A DNA stretch of 64,000 nucleotides from Magicicada septendecula (Eukaryota > Arthropoda > Insecta > Hemiptera > Cicadidae): positions 403,975,969 through 404,039,968 of the forward strand of contig CM068371.1 of NCBI GenBank assembly GCA_034769895.1, in the 5' to 3' direction. A program made the position numbers and the translations under genes. Under the pieces are notes generated by a model. It made no database searches. It was given only the letters and a program-made list of their open reading frames with translations, and was not told the origin of the DNA. This document shows positions 44,626 to 55,956 of the stretch, in pieces. Position 1 is the first letter of the stretch; each line of letters opens with the position of its first letter.

Positions 44626-47354
44626 CAGTGGCGAAGCTAGTAGTTAATGAATGGGTAGGCAAAAGTCTTACCTTAAATTTTTTTGTAGAGTAGTTCAACA
44701 CAGCGAGTTTTCTTGCTTGCAAAATTGTCAACTACACGGTCTTTGAACAACTGGTCACTCATCAATTCCTTCACAAATTTTTTTTAATAGCAATGGTGCT
44801 AAGAGAGTTAAGTCTTTCATTAGTCATCGTATTGTGCAAGTAGTTTTTTATTCTTTTCAAAGTACTCATACTCCTTTCTGAAGAAGCCGTGGTAACAGGA
44901 AACGTTAAAATCAAACGAATTAATTTTGAAACTTCCACGTACACTGGTTCTAAGTCATTAAGAATTATAAAATGTAAAAGTCTTTGAGGGAACAAATGTT
45001 TTCCAGTATCTGAGTAAATGTTTTTAAATTCATTTTCCAGTCTTTCGCTATTGAAAAAAGGGTATTTATTTATAAGGCTGTTCAGTTTAGTAGAAGGAAA
45101 TCTCTCTTTGTAAGAAATGAAGTGATTTGGATCCAACAACTCAACAAACTGGATACTTTCGAAATCACTGAACTGTACCTCCAGCTGCATAATCAAAGTA
45201 TCAAGAACGTCATAAGTTAACGTTTTCAGCAGTTTCCTGTTACTGTCATCTATATTTACCTCGCTGCTTATTTGGTGACATTTTTCAATACAAGACGACA
45301 CAATGTTTTCTGATCTCATGACCTTGAGGATAGCAGTAGTTTTCTTAATTTCAGTGTTGCACAGAATTATATCGGAGATAGTTTTGTGTTGCAGTAGAGA
45401 AAAGAGATGGTCAGTATAAACGAATATTTCCCTATAAAAACAAAGTAAGTAAATGAAATGGGTCTTTTTGAGTATGTTAAGCAATCCAACAGCAGAACTG
45501 TACGAATCACTATCGCATCCTTGATCATTCTCTGTAATGTCCTCAAAAATTTGTCTCAAGTCACCATAGTGGGAAAAGATGGTATGAACTGCTCTGGAAT
45601 GAAAGTTCCAACGGGTAGTGGATGCTTGTGGAAGTTTAAATCCTCTAGATTCTAAAAGCTGTGATCTCTTTGAGGATCTACAAAAAAAATGTGTGAAATG
45701 CTGTCAGATTGTGAATGAAGAGCCTAACCGATTTTATTGTTTTAGTGCAATGAAGAAGTATGAGGTTTAAGTTGTGAGCATAGCAATGTAGAAATAATGC
45801 TCTTGGGCAAGTCTGTTTTACAAAGTGCTGAACACCTCCATGCTTTCCAGCCATTACAGAGGCTCCATCATATGTTTGACAGACTACCTTCTCAGTTACA
45901 CCCCACTTTTTTAAAACGTCAACAATTAATTCTGATAAGCCTGATGCAGTCTTATCTACTGAAACATCATAAAACCCAATGAACCTTTCTATTGGACCTT
46001 CTTTTGAACAAAATCTAAAAATTATGCTGACTTGAGATCTACTTGATACATCTAAAGTTTCATCTGCCTGAATTCCAATAAAATCGCAAGAATCTAACTC
46101 CGCCTTAATCTTCTCTTGAATTATATCAGTTACAGATTCAACTAATTCATTCTGAATATCGCTTGATGTATCCTGACGTAGACTGGAGATGATCTCGAAT
46201 ATACTGCTCCTGCTTAGAAAGAAGATCTAACAATTCTAGATAATTACCCCGGTTGACTGAGTCTTCCCCTTCGAAATGACCTTGAAATCCAAGCTCCTGT
46301 TTCCCGAGAAAACACACAATATCAACAAGTCTTTCAACAACAAGCCTATTTTGTTTCACGACTTCATTATGTTTAATAGCTTGAATTTTAGCCCCTTCAG
46401 AGAGAGTATGTTCAATCCTCACGCGTCCCAGCAAACGGTACCGCTCTTCATTTTGAATATGTTTATTTGAATTCTGGTGTTTGTCTGCCTTTCTAAGAAA
46501 GTTTTTGTTACCGTCACTCCATATAAAATCCATTCTTTTTCACCAGAAAACAAGATACATGTGTAACAAAAAAGTCTGTTGGTTTCGGAACAGCCTGTCA
46601 ACCACGAATATCGCTCGTACCAAGAAAACTGAAATTTTCTAGATACTTTACCTTCAAAATGTTTAATTTCTAAATTAGGCGTAAATCTCTTGTTTTTAAC
46701 ACAACATTTTTCTTCGTAACTCCAAGAAGAAAACGGCTTACTTTTTAATAAGTTTAAAAGACCTGACAAAGTATTAAAAGGACTGCGTTCACTCATTTCG
46801 GGCGACACACTCATATTCATACACAATAATATAACTAATTGAACTTTCAAATTTATAACTTAATTAGTTTCTATATATATGTTTAATGTCACAAATAATT
46901 TAAATGACAGTGTTGATCGTCTATTAGTTCACCGGAATCACAGGCACACTTTTAATAACCGCACAAAATAAACACGATTATAAACAACACAGTGCGCTTT
47001 AAAACTCGCACAACAGCAGTGAGACATGCCTCAATGCTACAGTGTGTGGAGCGCTGGTCAATCCCCCGCTCTCCGCACTACCCAGTCTCGGCCAACACAT
47101 TGCTTACATACGATGTATACAAAAAACGCTGAGGCAGGTTCACGTTGCCTCATTCCCTTTAAACTAACTATGTCTGCTGTCACTTGTCACCGTCTAGCTG
47201 TCGCTGAGTAAAGCATGTAATTAGTAAATTCGACAATTACAGTAACAATGTATAATCTTTACGTTACATACTTCATATGTATTTATAATTTTTATTCTAC
47301 AGAATTTTTTAGGGTAGGCATTGCCTCAATTGCCTCCATGTAGCTTCGTCACTA
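44626..47354 (-). mobile_element. hAT DNA transposon inserted in the NA-2 ORF
   Basis: Terminal inverted repeats CAGTGGCGAAGCTA (44626-44639) and, reversed, TAGTGACGAAGCTA (47354-47341), with two mismatches. The transposase lies inside on the minus strand. An 8-bp target duplication is expected but not recognisable, perhaps because of the AT repeat beside the right end. Confidence 0.85.
44771..46850 (-). pseudogene. hAT transposase (zinc finger MYM-type-1-like), frameshifted
   Basis: Cut-and-paste transposase. The N-terminal part (46850-46419) has a TTF-type zinc finger region, with SWYERYSWL and NRLFCYTC. The middle part spans 46533-46147 and continues toward 45560, and shows the catalytic segment QADETLDVSSRSQ. 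The C-terminal frame 45559-44771 ends in the hAT dimerisation region, LTFPVTTASSERS and IKNYLHNTMTNERL. The pieces lie in different frames, so it is no longer functional. This subgroup is similar to domesticated zinc finger MYM-type proteins, but the inverted repeats show a transposon. Confidence 0.85.
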
Positions 47355-47403
47355 TATATAATTATATATATAAATATACGTCAATAATAATTATAATGTA
47401 ATG

Positions 47404-47466
47404 TATGTCGATAAGAATGAGTTGTGTTATAAATACATCAGGTTAATATACGATGATGGGGGTTAA
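47404..47466 (+). pseudogene. NA-2 ORF, C-terminal end beyond the hAT
   Basis: The last 20 codons and TAA of the NA-2 ORF. They match the end of the NA-1 ORF: KN-L-YKY-R followed by DDGG and a stop. Found only by comparing the two elements. Confidence 0.75.
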
Positions 47467-48924
47467 ATAAAAAATCAGTGAATGGCACTTTAAATATTTT
47501 AGTTTATGGTAATGACCTGGCTAGATTATGAAATGAGGTGTGGTAAACAGAAAAGTAATGACATAAAAGTGTAAATAACCGTTTAGTGAAATTAATTGTG
47601 TTTGTGTTGTAAAAGGTATTCTATGTAAACAATGTGTGTGTAGTAGAAATTGATTTAACAATAATAATAATAATTTATTAGACTAAATAAATAATGAGAG
47701 TTGGTAATAAATGAATTGTAATTGTTTTGGAGTAAGATCATTAAAATAACTTGTGTTTTCAATACTTGATTGAATTAAATAATTTGAGAAGTATTAATTG
47801 ATTAATTTAAAATTTTGTATCAAGAGATTTTGATAATGAATTTAAATGATTTTAGGAGATTGGAACTTGATAATAAATAGTAAATGAATAAATGTAAAAT
47901 GTATTTAGTTGTGGAATCATATGATTGTTATAATGTTTCAGAAGGTACATATGGTTGTACGTGATATTGGTGGTGATGAATTGTTTATAATTTTGTGTCA
48001 ATAACAGGAATCATGTGTTTTGAGTGATGTACTGTAAGTATGAAGTTTATAATGCAATTTAAATAAAGTAAAATGTTCAATGTTTGAATAATAAATTTTA
48101 AATGAGTTTAAAAGGTTTTAAATGAAATGATGAAATTAATTTGAAGTAGTAATTAATGTAAAATGTTTGGGTGATAATAATTATTTCAATAAGGCATTTG
48201 AGTTAGTCAAAGGTAATTTAATGGGTGTTAGATGAAATAAGAATGTTAAGAATATAAGTAAGACAGAAACGGATTAATAGTAGGGACACAGTAGCGATAG
48301 GGCATATATGTAGAGTAATGGGAGTAATGTAATTGGGAGAATAAATAGATGGTGGTAAAATTTTGTAAAGAGGGTGGTATGGTAAGGAGTCATCAACGAC
48401 AGGCGTTATGGCAGGATGTGAACGATTTAAAGAGGGTTACGGGTTAGGGGAAGGGTCAGGAACCGATGAGGGAATGAGCTGGTAGGTCGGGTACACACAT
48501 CCTAGGTACAAAGAGGGTATCGGGTATTTTGTTGTAAGTGGAGAATGATTTAAGTGAAGTTAGAGAAGTTAATTGAGGTAAATATTTTTGAGAGATTGGT
48601 GTCACCCTATGTAAATCTGTTAATGATTGTTAAAGAGAAGAAGGGAGGCAAGGTTATATTGTAATGCCATTTTAATAAATCGAATTATTATGAATAACTA
48701 AGAATCACCCAAACCCATTAATGACCAAAATGTTAAATAAAAGAAAATTCATAGTTAAAATGTAATAATAAATGAAATGCGATGTAACATGAAGGTGGAT
48801 AAGAGATTTGAATGTGTTTTTGGAGAATTAAATGATAATATATCCAAACATATAATGGTTTACCTTCTGTGAGTTGTAGTAGCAGTGTGAGTGTAAACGA
48901 ATTGTATGTCTTTTTAGTAGTTTC
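47467..48924. other. NA-2 AT-rich spacer
   Basis: Long AT- and G-biased non-coding stretch on the element strand. I see no gene or repeat in it. Confidence 0.55.
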
Positions 48925-49290
48925 CCCATTTTCGGGCGGTCACGGCTTCGCCGAACACTGACCGTGGATTTGGCTTAATATTCTAAATTGGTGAACTTAG
49001 AAATTAACCGGGGGTAAATCAGGGGAATCTACGTAACTATGGAACAGCGGCTATCATCGTAGGGGGTGATAGTGCCGTATTAAGGGTGTGTAAATCATAT
49101 TTAGTAGGATTACTGGTGTTCTCGGACATCAGTAATGCCGAATTTTTATATAACGCTGAAGCAAGAACGGGGTAGGCAGCGTCTACCCCTAATAAACTTC
49201 CGTTCTTGTGGAAGCAACTGGACGCCACAGTCCAAGGGGGGTCATAGTGTGTGTGGTAAGGAGGTTACTCAGGGGAGTAACGAATGAAAA
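48925..49290 (+). other. NA-2 conserved structured module A
   Basis: Aligns with NA-1 module A. Hairpin 1 has stem CGGTCA/TGACCG (48937-48942 and 48959-48964) with an inner CGGC/GCCG stem. Hairpin 2 follows AACAGCGGC: TATCA/TGATA flanked by GGC/GCC. Hairpin 3 is a perfect 9-bp stem CAAGAACGG/CCGTTCTTG (49162-49170 and 49200-49208) around an inner GGTAG/CTACC. The GC content is well above the spacers. A 63-codon minus-strand frame here is a shadow. Confidence 0.75.
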
Positions 49291-50259
49291 CCTTAAACTG
49301 ACATAAACTGAATGAGCTAATAAGCTAATTAAATGATTTTATTTTGATCCAAGAGATACTATTGTAGTAGATAGTTTGTTCAGAAGTAATTGATTTAAAT
49401 ATGTTATGCTCTGTACAATAATTTTATAAATGACTTTACTGATTTTGCAAAAGATTAATTCGAGGAGAGAAGGTGTTTATTCTATTTTGTTTATTTGTTT
49501 TATTATGTTGTACTATGTTAGAGTGTAAGAATTATAAACATGTGTTATGCATTGTACATTGTGTAATTTTGAAGTATATCTAGGGTAAGGTCATTCACCT
49601 GACCATGAGACATCAGCTGATGACTGGTGTTAGATATGTAGTATGTGCCTTATAATTGATTTGTAGATTTTTTAATTAAAATAATGAAATGAGTGAATAA
49701 TAAATTTTATTGGCAAAATAATTCTTTTTAGAAATTAAATTTTTTGAAAAAAAAAATTTTTTTTTCATCTTTACAGTAAAGAATTCTATTTCAATATTTT
49801 ATGTTCACTATACGTAGAGAAGGTGTCAGGTGATATATGATGTTTATATTATGATGTATTTTATAATCATGTGTAATTGTGTTTGAATAAGGGAATAGGG
49901 ACAAATTGTTTATTTTATTTTGTATAACAGGATTGTTAACAGATAAATTAAGAGGTGTTGTAAGGAAAAAATAAATGCATAAAGACTTTGAGTTTTGAAA
50001 ATTATGCTTAAATTAATTGAAACAAGTAATATAAAGTAACCCCCAAGTAGATTTTGGATAGGGTACGTGAATTTATTTGACTATTTGAATAAAATTTGAA
50101 TTTTATATTAATTTTATACTATAATGATTAAGGTGCAGATAGTGTATAACTTAGTAACATAATTAATCATAATTAATACAACATTATAAGCAAACATAAT
50201 ATAATTAATGTAATATTGTTTTATTTTTATTTAATAATGAGTATATGTCTGCACCCAGT
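49291..50259. other. NA-2 AT-rich spacer
   Basis: AT-rich, with a poly-A/poly-T stretch near 49740-49765. No gene. Confidence 0.55.
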
Positions 50260-50567
50260 ATTTGCTAAAAGCAACCCAGTATGTATGTAAGGGGAGACAT
50301 ATCGGTTGAGGATCTGGTATGGTAGAAGGCCAGTTTTTGATTTTTTGGTGAAATGATAAGAGGTTAGGTGGTATTATGGTGAGTACCTGTCCGATTTTAT
50401 GGTGTTGGGATCTCGCCCAGAGAAGTCCAGTAATCTCGTTCAGGTGCAGCCACAGTCGCTGAGCTAGGGGGGTAGTTTACCCATGATGTGTTTAGAAGTT
50501 AAAGGGGGGTTGTTGGTGCCATATCCTCACCGATCCTCTTAGGGTTTAGCAATGAGAGTTTAAACAT
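50260..50567 (+). other. NA-2 conserved module B and 3' end of the internal region
   Basis: Matches NA-1 module B in block order (CCCAGTATTTGCTAAA, GAGACATATCGGTTGAGGAT, GGGATCTC, GAGAAGTCCAGT, ATCTCGTTCAG, TACCCATGATGT). A purine-rich AAAGGGGGGTTG lies about 65 bp before the LTR, also in NA-1. The direct polypurine tract of NA-1 is not present here. CAATG/CATTG forms a small hairpin at 50550-50569 overlapping the LTR edge. Confidence 0.72.
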
Positions 50568-51787
50568 TGTAATGGGGCGAATAGAGAGGAGGGTCTATTT
50601 TTAAATTTTATAATAATTTGGGGCCAATCTGTTTGGGCACCATTTATTGCCACGAAAACTTGACTTATGTAACACCCTATATTTAACTCGGTACCAGGCA
50701 GAGGCAGGTACGCGACGATGATAACATTGGAATGTGGATGTGAGCGCTTGTGTGCTGCTGTTTGTACTCTCGGGCCCAAAGCCACTAATGGAAGAGAACA
50801 AAAAAGTAACTAATTAACCTGTCACGTGAGTGTATTGACGAATCATAGCGCAAGCTGATGAACCTGTAGCGGAAGTAGCCGTTAGAGACGCTTAGGGTAG
50901 CGTCAGTTGGTCGACTTACAGCTGCAGTTGGCGTCTAAACTGTGAACCGCGCAGTTGCGTTAGAGCGCGGTTCGCAAAAAACCGTACACCAGAACAATGT
51001 TAACCGACCGGCCAAGGCAGTAAAGTTGTTTAGTTCGTATTAATAAAAGTGCAACAGCAACGTCAGAAACATAATTACTAAATTACCAACAGTTCAAGTT
51101 ATCTTTCGTACATTCAAGCGTAAAACAGTGTTGGCATAACAACGAACAGGATGAGTACCATTTAAAACCTTCATTAATAAATTAATACTGCAGTATACGT
51201 GCAAACCACTAAAATGTATAAAAAATGAAGAGATCTCTAAATATAAATAACAGGGGTAAAAAGTGTGAAAGAGTGTGTGCGAGCAAATGCTGGGTTGTTT
51301 TTATAGAATTTAAGTAACTATTTACTTTAAGAATAAGAGAAGTAACGTCAACTTTTGAGTGTCTTTGTTAAATGGGGTAGATGCATGAATATTAAAATCT
51401 GTTGGATTCCAATTCCGAATGTTATTCAAAAAGAAGTAATATCATTATGTTATACATAAAAGGAGAATACTAAACAGAATGTTAAATAAAATTTGAGTTA
51501 GTTCACAAGAAATGAGAGTTGAATTTTTTAGTAACATGTACCCTACATCATGTTTATAGGCCACTAGTTCGTGCGAAGAACCTGGGACTCGATAGAAGGT
51601 AAGAAGTGTGGAAAATGAGTAATTTTTATTACTTATTAATTTTGTATTGTGAAAGTTAGAGCACAAATGCCGCCTGAACTGGTACAAATTTGTAATCTAA
51701 ATAAGTAATATAGTACAAATGACGCCCGAACTAGGGACAAATTTTCTAAGTTAAATATTTTAATTCTTATTAATAAATTATAGTACA
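50568..51787 (+). repeat. NA-2 3' LTR
   Basis: 1220 bp, near copy of 41860-43082, ending GTACA before ATGT. Contains the same two internal primer-site-like motifs (51668-51685 and 51720-51738). Confidence 0.92.
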
Positions 51788-51791
51788 ATGT

Positions 51792-52789
51792 ACGTACGCT
51801 CCTTTATTCAGAGTCGAGTTACCTTTTTCATATGGTTGTTTATACTCTTTCCACTTCTCTTTCCATATGTCCTCTTCTTTAGTCTCGAACTGCGGTGATT
51901 TGTGGTGTATTTGATTTTGCGTAGAGTACTGCTGCTGCTGCGGGCGGTTGTCTCTCCTTTTGTACTCTTTATTAACAAACTGTGATGATTGCATCACAAG
52001 GATAAGAAGTTCCTCAATGGTTTTAACTCCTTGGGTATATACGGCAAGTCTAATGTGTCTGTCAAAATGGTAGCTTAGTTTTAATACTAATTCGTACTCA
52101 GTGAAACTTGGTCTAAGGTGCTTATACCGTTCGATGAGTTGTATAATGTAGTCTTCCATGGATCGTTTGCTGTTGACGTAATACCACCCATACTCCAGCT
52201 GGTCTCGTACCTCTCTCTGGGTATGTATATTCCAGTACCAATTTTCGAAGGATGCCTTGAACTGTTCATAAGTTTCTGTTTGGTCCTGAACAATCCTATA
52301 CCATTTGGATGCTGTTTCCTGGAAATGTCGACTTACAAAATCTATACAGTCTCTGTCACTTAGGTTGCTCCCTATTGTTGCCATTTCTCGTTCACACTTT
52401 TGTAAAAATTCTATGGGGTTCTCCCATTTGTTGCCTTTAAAGCTGATCTTCTCTCGATCCTCTACTTTTACAGCACACATCATTATAACACTTGGTCGTC
52501 TCTTGACCTCCGCTCGTAGTTTTTCTACCTCCTCTTGCAGTCCATCTTTCATGTTGTTAATTTCCATGGAGTGGTGCGTAGTTTTTCTAGTGACCTCCTC
52601 CACAGCTGTTTCTACTGTCTCGGTCCTCACAGTGAGTTCCTTTGTTCTGTTTGCGTTGTCCAGGATGCACTCATTTAAGTCCTTGTTTTTGAGATCTTGC
52701 TCCTGCTTCGTAATTTAAAATTTTTCATTCCACTGTTCAGCCAGTTGTCTAATGTGTTCTTTTGTTTCACGTGTTGTATATTCACGCTG
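51792..52789 (-). pseudogene. Gag capsid region of the second gypsy element
   Basis: A frame open at 52630-51770, extended upstream to 52789 in the same frame through stops. The central part is a Ty3/gypsy Gag capsid (retrotrans_gag type): NPIEFLQKCEREM, ASKWYRIVQ, YEQFKASFENWYW, YIIQLIERYKHL and LKLSYHFDRHIRL. A Q/N-rich tail (RPQQQQYSTQNQ) follows, with no zinc knuckle. The frame ends in NA-2 LTR sequence at 51770; native sequence resumes at 41855. Gag would form the particle that packages element RNA. Confidence 0.85.
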
Positions 52790-53227
52790 TTAACTGAACT
52801 TGCTATCGATCTTTACAGCTTGTTCATTAAGTGACTGTTGAACACGCTGTTCGATGGCTTCAACGCGTGCAGTAAGCTCTGTTTTCAAAGTGTTACTGAC
52901 GAGTTCTATCTTAGATTCTAACCTTTCATTATTGCTATCTATTTTACTTTTTAACTCATCATTATTACTTTCTAACTGAGTTTTTAATTCTTCACTAGTG
53001 ATTTCTAATCTATTACGACTATCTTCTACTTGAGTTTCTAATCTCGTATTACTATCTTCTAATCTTCCTAATTTATTTTCTAATTTTTCATTGCTACTCT
53101 CTAATTGAGTTTTTAGTTCTGCACTACTACTTTCTAATTGAGTTTTTAGTTCTGCACTATTCGTTTTCAACTCCTCTTGCAGTCGTTGAAACATCGTTTC
53201 GAAGTCCATTGTTGGTTGCTTCGTCAT
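52790..53227 (-). pseudogene. Gag N-terminal coiled-coil region
   Basis: 145 codons from MTKQPTMDF. Nearly all of it is a coiled coil of 11-residue repeats of the type ELKTQLESSN, running from about residue 15 to 130. It ends in a TAA that is in frame with the capsid part, with a second stop soon after, so gag was one frame split by point mutations. An N-terminal coiled coil of this length next to a gypsy capsid is similar in layout to the coiled-coil part of the NA-1/NA-2 ORF. Confidence 0.85.
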
Positions 53228-53464
53228 TGTAGACTACGGTGTTCTAACTGATTCGTTATAGGTTACTAATTATGTGTTTAATTATTGGTCCACCGTGACT
53301 TTATATTTCTTTATTTATAACTTATTTTATTTATTTATCAGTATTAATTCCAAAACTTTTTTTTCTCTGTACTTACATTTAACAATTTGTAATATTACTT
53401 ATTACTTGAATTTACTATTATTTTTTATACAATACTTGTGCTAATTATTTATTTGACTTTATTT
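53228..53464 (-). other. Leader between primer site and gag
   Basis: AT-rich untranslated leader of the second gypsy element. No frame or hairpin stands out. Confidence 0.55.
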
Positions 53465-53562
53465 ATATTCTGGGCGCCATTTACTTGTAATGATAATTAA
53501 CATATATCGAGCAACACTTTTTTTTTCTTCGTGTTGGGCCCCACCGTTGGAAGCGACATTAA
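53465..53562 (-). promoter_or_regulatory. Primer-binding region with two PBS-like motifs
   Basis: The minus strand has TGGCGCCCAGAATATAAA at 53479, just after an ATTACA (53486) that may be the LTR end. A second motif, TGTCGCTTCCAACGGTGGGG, lies about 80 bp upstream at 53558-53539. The latter resembles a tRNA-Lys(1,2) site. The 3' LTR ends before both. Confidence 0.6.
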
Positions 53563-55735
53563 TTATAGAACGATACCCTTAAACACTTACTTTTGCACGT
53601 ATGCTATTACTCATTTGTGCGCACTTACCCACATCTCGAAGGTATACTCTTCTTTTGCAGTATTTACCTTGATGTTTCCCAGCTAGGTCGCAGGCTTTGG
53701 TAGTTGATTGAGGGTGGATAAGCACATGAATATCGTTACAAGTAAAGAGTACAGAGGATTTAGTACTGGTTGTGAAATTAGTACGACTTTGTTAATACAA
53801 TTATATTCATTTTGTTTATTAATAAAAAATGCAAATTGTCATGTTATTAATTAGTGTGTGGGTTAAGTAATATTGAAACCCCTATATTCACTTACACGAA
53901 TATCGTATAATTATAACGTGGCAAAATCTTATCTCTTATAGTCTAAGACACATTATACACAAATAAGACATATATGACCTGGAATATTTACACAGACATA
54001 TAATACATAACACATATTATATATTCTTACAATGCGTGATTAACACGTATGAAATTGAATATTAATATTGTCTTAGCAAGTTTGGTTTTTTATTATGTAC
54101 CACTTAATTAAAAAATTAAATAATTAAACATTTATAAAAATTCTAATAGAGACCATTCTATTACTTTAATTAACAATACTCCTAATGTCTCAATTAATTA
54201 AAGAATCTACAATTAAAGTAACTTTCATACTGGATTTTACATTACAGTTACTTGATTTTAATTATATAATAAAATTATAAAAATATAATAAAATATGGTT
54301 TCTCTAATTACCATTTATTTATGAGATTAATAAGTTTTATATTATTTGTTATAAATTCTTATTCTCTGAACTTTTATTAATTATTTATTATGCAAATAAA
54401 AATGTAATAAAGTTTATGTAAACTTGTATATGGAATCTAGAGCCTTCTTTTGATAGACCTCAGAGTCATTTATAAGATTAAATAAATGTCTGACTTCACC
54501 TGCATATTTCTGCAACCATTTAACTGTGTTGTTACCGTCACCTGGACTCTCGAGTTTTGGATCCTCTTTCGGTATCACCTTCTCTGTCTCTGCGTCGTTT
54601 GGAATTACTCTCTCCGTCTAATGGATGCCGAGTTCTGACGTGGACCTCTGGTCGTAATGATGTAGCTACGTGTGGCTGTCCCTGCGTCTTCTAGTATATT
54701 GCTCTGGTTCCTCTCCTCTCTTTGTCTTTTCCCTCGTGGATGTCTCGAAGTTCTACATGGACTTCTTGAAGTTCATCGACGACATTTCGACTCCTCATAG
54801 TTTACAGTATTATTGTCTTTTAAATAACTCGTGTATCACTAATTACTTTCACCAACGTACTGCCGGTTCCATCGCACTTCAAGTTACGTAATACGGTTTA
54901 AAACATTACTTAAACTTTGTAAAATTTACGGTTGCGAGATGCGTGGATTTCACGTACTGTCTGTTAATGATCTGAGAAAAGCGTGTGTCGCTCGCTGGGG
55001 TTTTATACTCCTGCTGGCGTTCAATTCCTGTTGACAACTGTTCGGACACAGTTGAACAAGTCAGCACGTCGATTTATTAACTAATTACAACCTATGTGTC
55101 TTTCTATGAAGCGCACACTTTTTTATAAATATTATTTAACAAATCGTTAGGTACATTATTAAACTTAACCTATGCAAATTATGAACATTAAGGTGTGTAA
55201 ACTATGGAAGTTATGGCAAAATTGCACACGGTAGCTGAACGGTTCCCACGATCAAATACCTCTTAGTATCTAATTGTAGCGCCAGGCGCCAGCTTTTTTT
55301 CTACATATGTCTCTGATTCGTGTGACTTCTGGTTTTCGTTCACCACTTAAAAAACTGTGTAAAATTTTCCACAATCGTATACATAATTCAACTTTTTCTT
55401 CATTTACACAGTAACACTACACACACACACAAACTGATACACACACGGTTGCCTATCGCTATGACGTCACCACTTGCCAGTCGGGGCGTGTTTCTTCTCC
55501 CTTCGCTGCGTTTAAAACCAACTAGGCTTGCAATTCCATATGCATGTTCACTTACAATTATTTCCTTATTTAATATTAATTAATATGTTTGTTCCTTTTA
55601 TTTATGTCTTATACCTAACGCTTAATTATTACATTATTTTCATTATTTACATCTTTTACACGACTCATACGTGCGTTCGTATGTTATCATACCACAGTCA
55701 GGGGTTGATACGGAGACTTATGCTAAACGTATCGT
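53486..55735 (-). repeat. 5' LTR of the second gypsy element
   Basis: Matches the 3' LTR between 53571 and 55724. It contains the Tigger-free target (TA at 54228-54229). The outer end is lost or altered at a (TA)n tract. The inner end is either 53571 (where 3' LTR homology stops) or 53486 (before TGGCGCCCA). Confidence 0.75.
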
Positions 55736-55737
55736 TG

Positions 55738-55778
<41 letters not shown>

Positions 55779-55956
55779 TAACCCTTTCGTCTCTATTTAA
55801 TTCGCCTCACGATGGAAGCGTCAATTTATAATCTAACTTCTGTATCCACGTTAAGCCTCACTGTTGTGAGTGCCAATATATATTATATCTTATCTCAATA
55901 TGGGAAGGTATAATAATGTCTAAATATGTTCCACGTTGGAAACGCCAATTTATAAC
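55736..55956 (-). promoter_or_regulatory. (TA)n tract and cluster of three PBS-like motifs
   Basis: A (TA)n microsatellite spans about 55739-55771. On the minus strand three motifs follow the next LTR: TTGGCGTTTCCAACGTGG (55948-55931), TTGGCACTCACAACAGTGAG (55876-55857) and TTGACGCTTCCATCGTGAGG (55825-55806). All resemble a tRNA-Lys(1,2) site, and the first shares TTATAAATTGGCG context with the array. Internal sequence of this element beyond here is missing. Confidence 0.6.

Larger units (their letters stand above)
41860..51787 (+). mobile_element. NA-2: LTR retrotransposon without pol, inserted in gag
   Basis: 9928 bp on the plus strand with LTRs at both ends (TGTAA...GTACA) and ATGT duplications at 41856-41859 and 51788-51791. 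It contains a leader with primer-site motifs, one degenerate ORF related to that of NA-1, a hAT insertion in that ORF, AT-rich spacers, and modules A and B shared with NA-1. No RT, protease or integrase. Confidence 0.92.
35671..55735 (-). mobile_element. Ty3/gypsy element with gag and integrase but no RT, carrying nested insertions
   Basis: Minus-strand order: 5' LTR (55735-53486), primer site, gag (53227 onward), NA-2 insertion inside gag, gag end (41855-41661), integrase (about 41520-40287), 3' LTR (40221-35671) holding a Tigger. The two LTRs match over about 2.1 kb. Protease, RT and RNase H are missing between gag and integrase, where only about 140 bp remain. The 5' LTR lacks about 90 bp at its outer end next to a (TA)n tract. 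No target duplication could be recognised. Confidence 0.85.

Noticed and set aside
44626-47354. Host gene of the zinc finger MYM-type family
   Set aside because: Terminal inverted repeats flank it and the frame is broken, so it is a hAT copy and not a domesticated gene.
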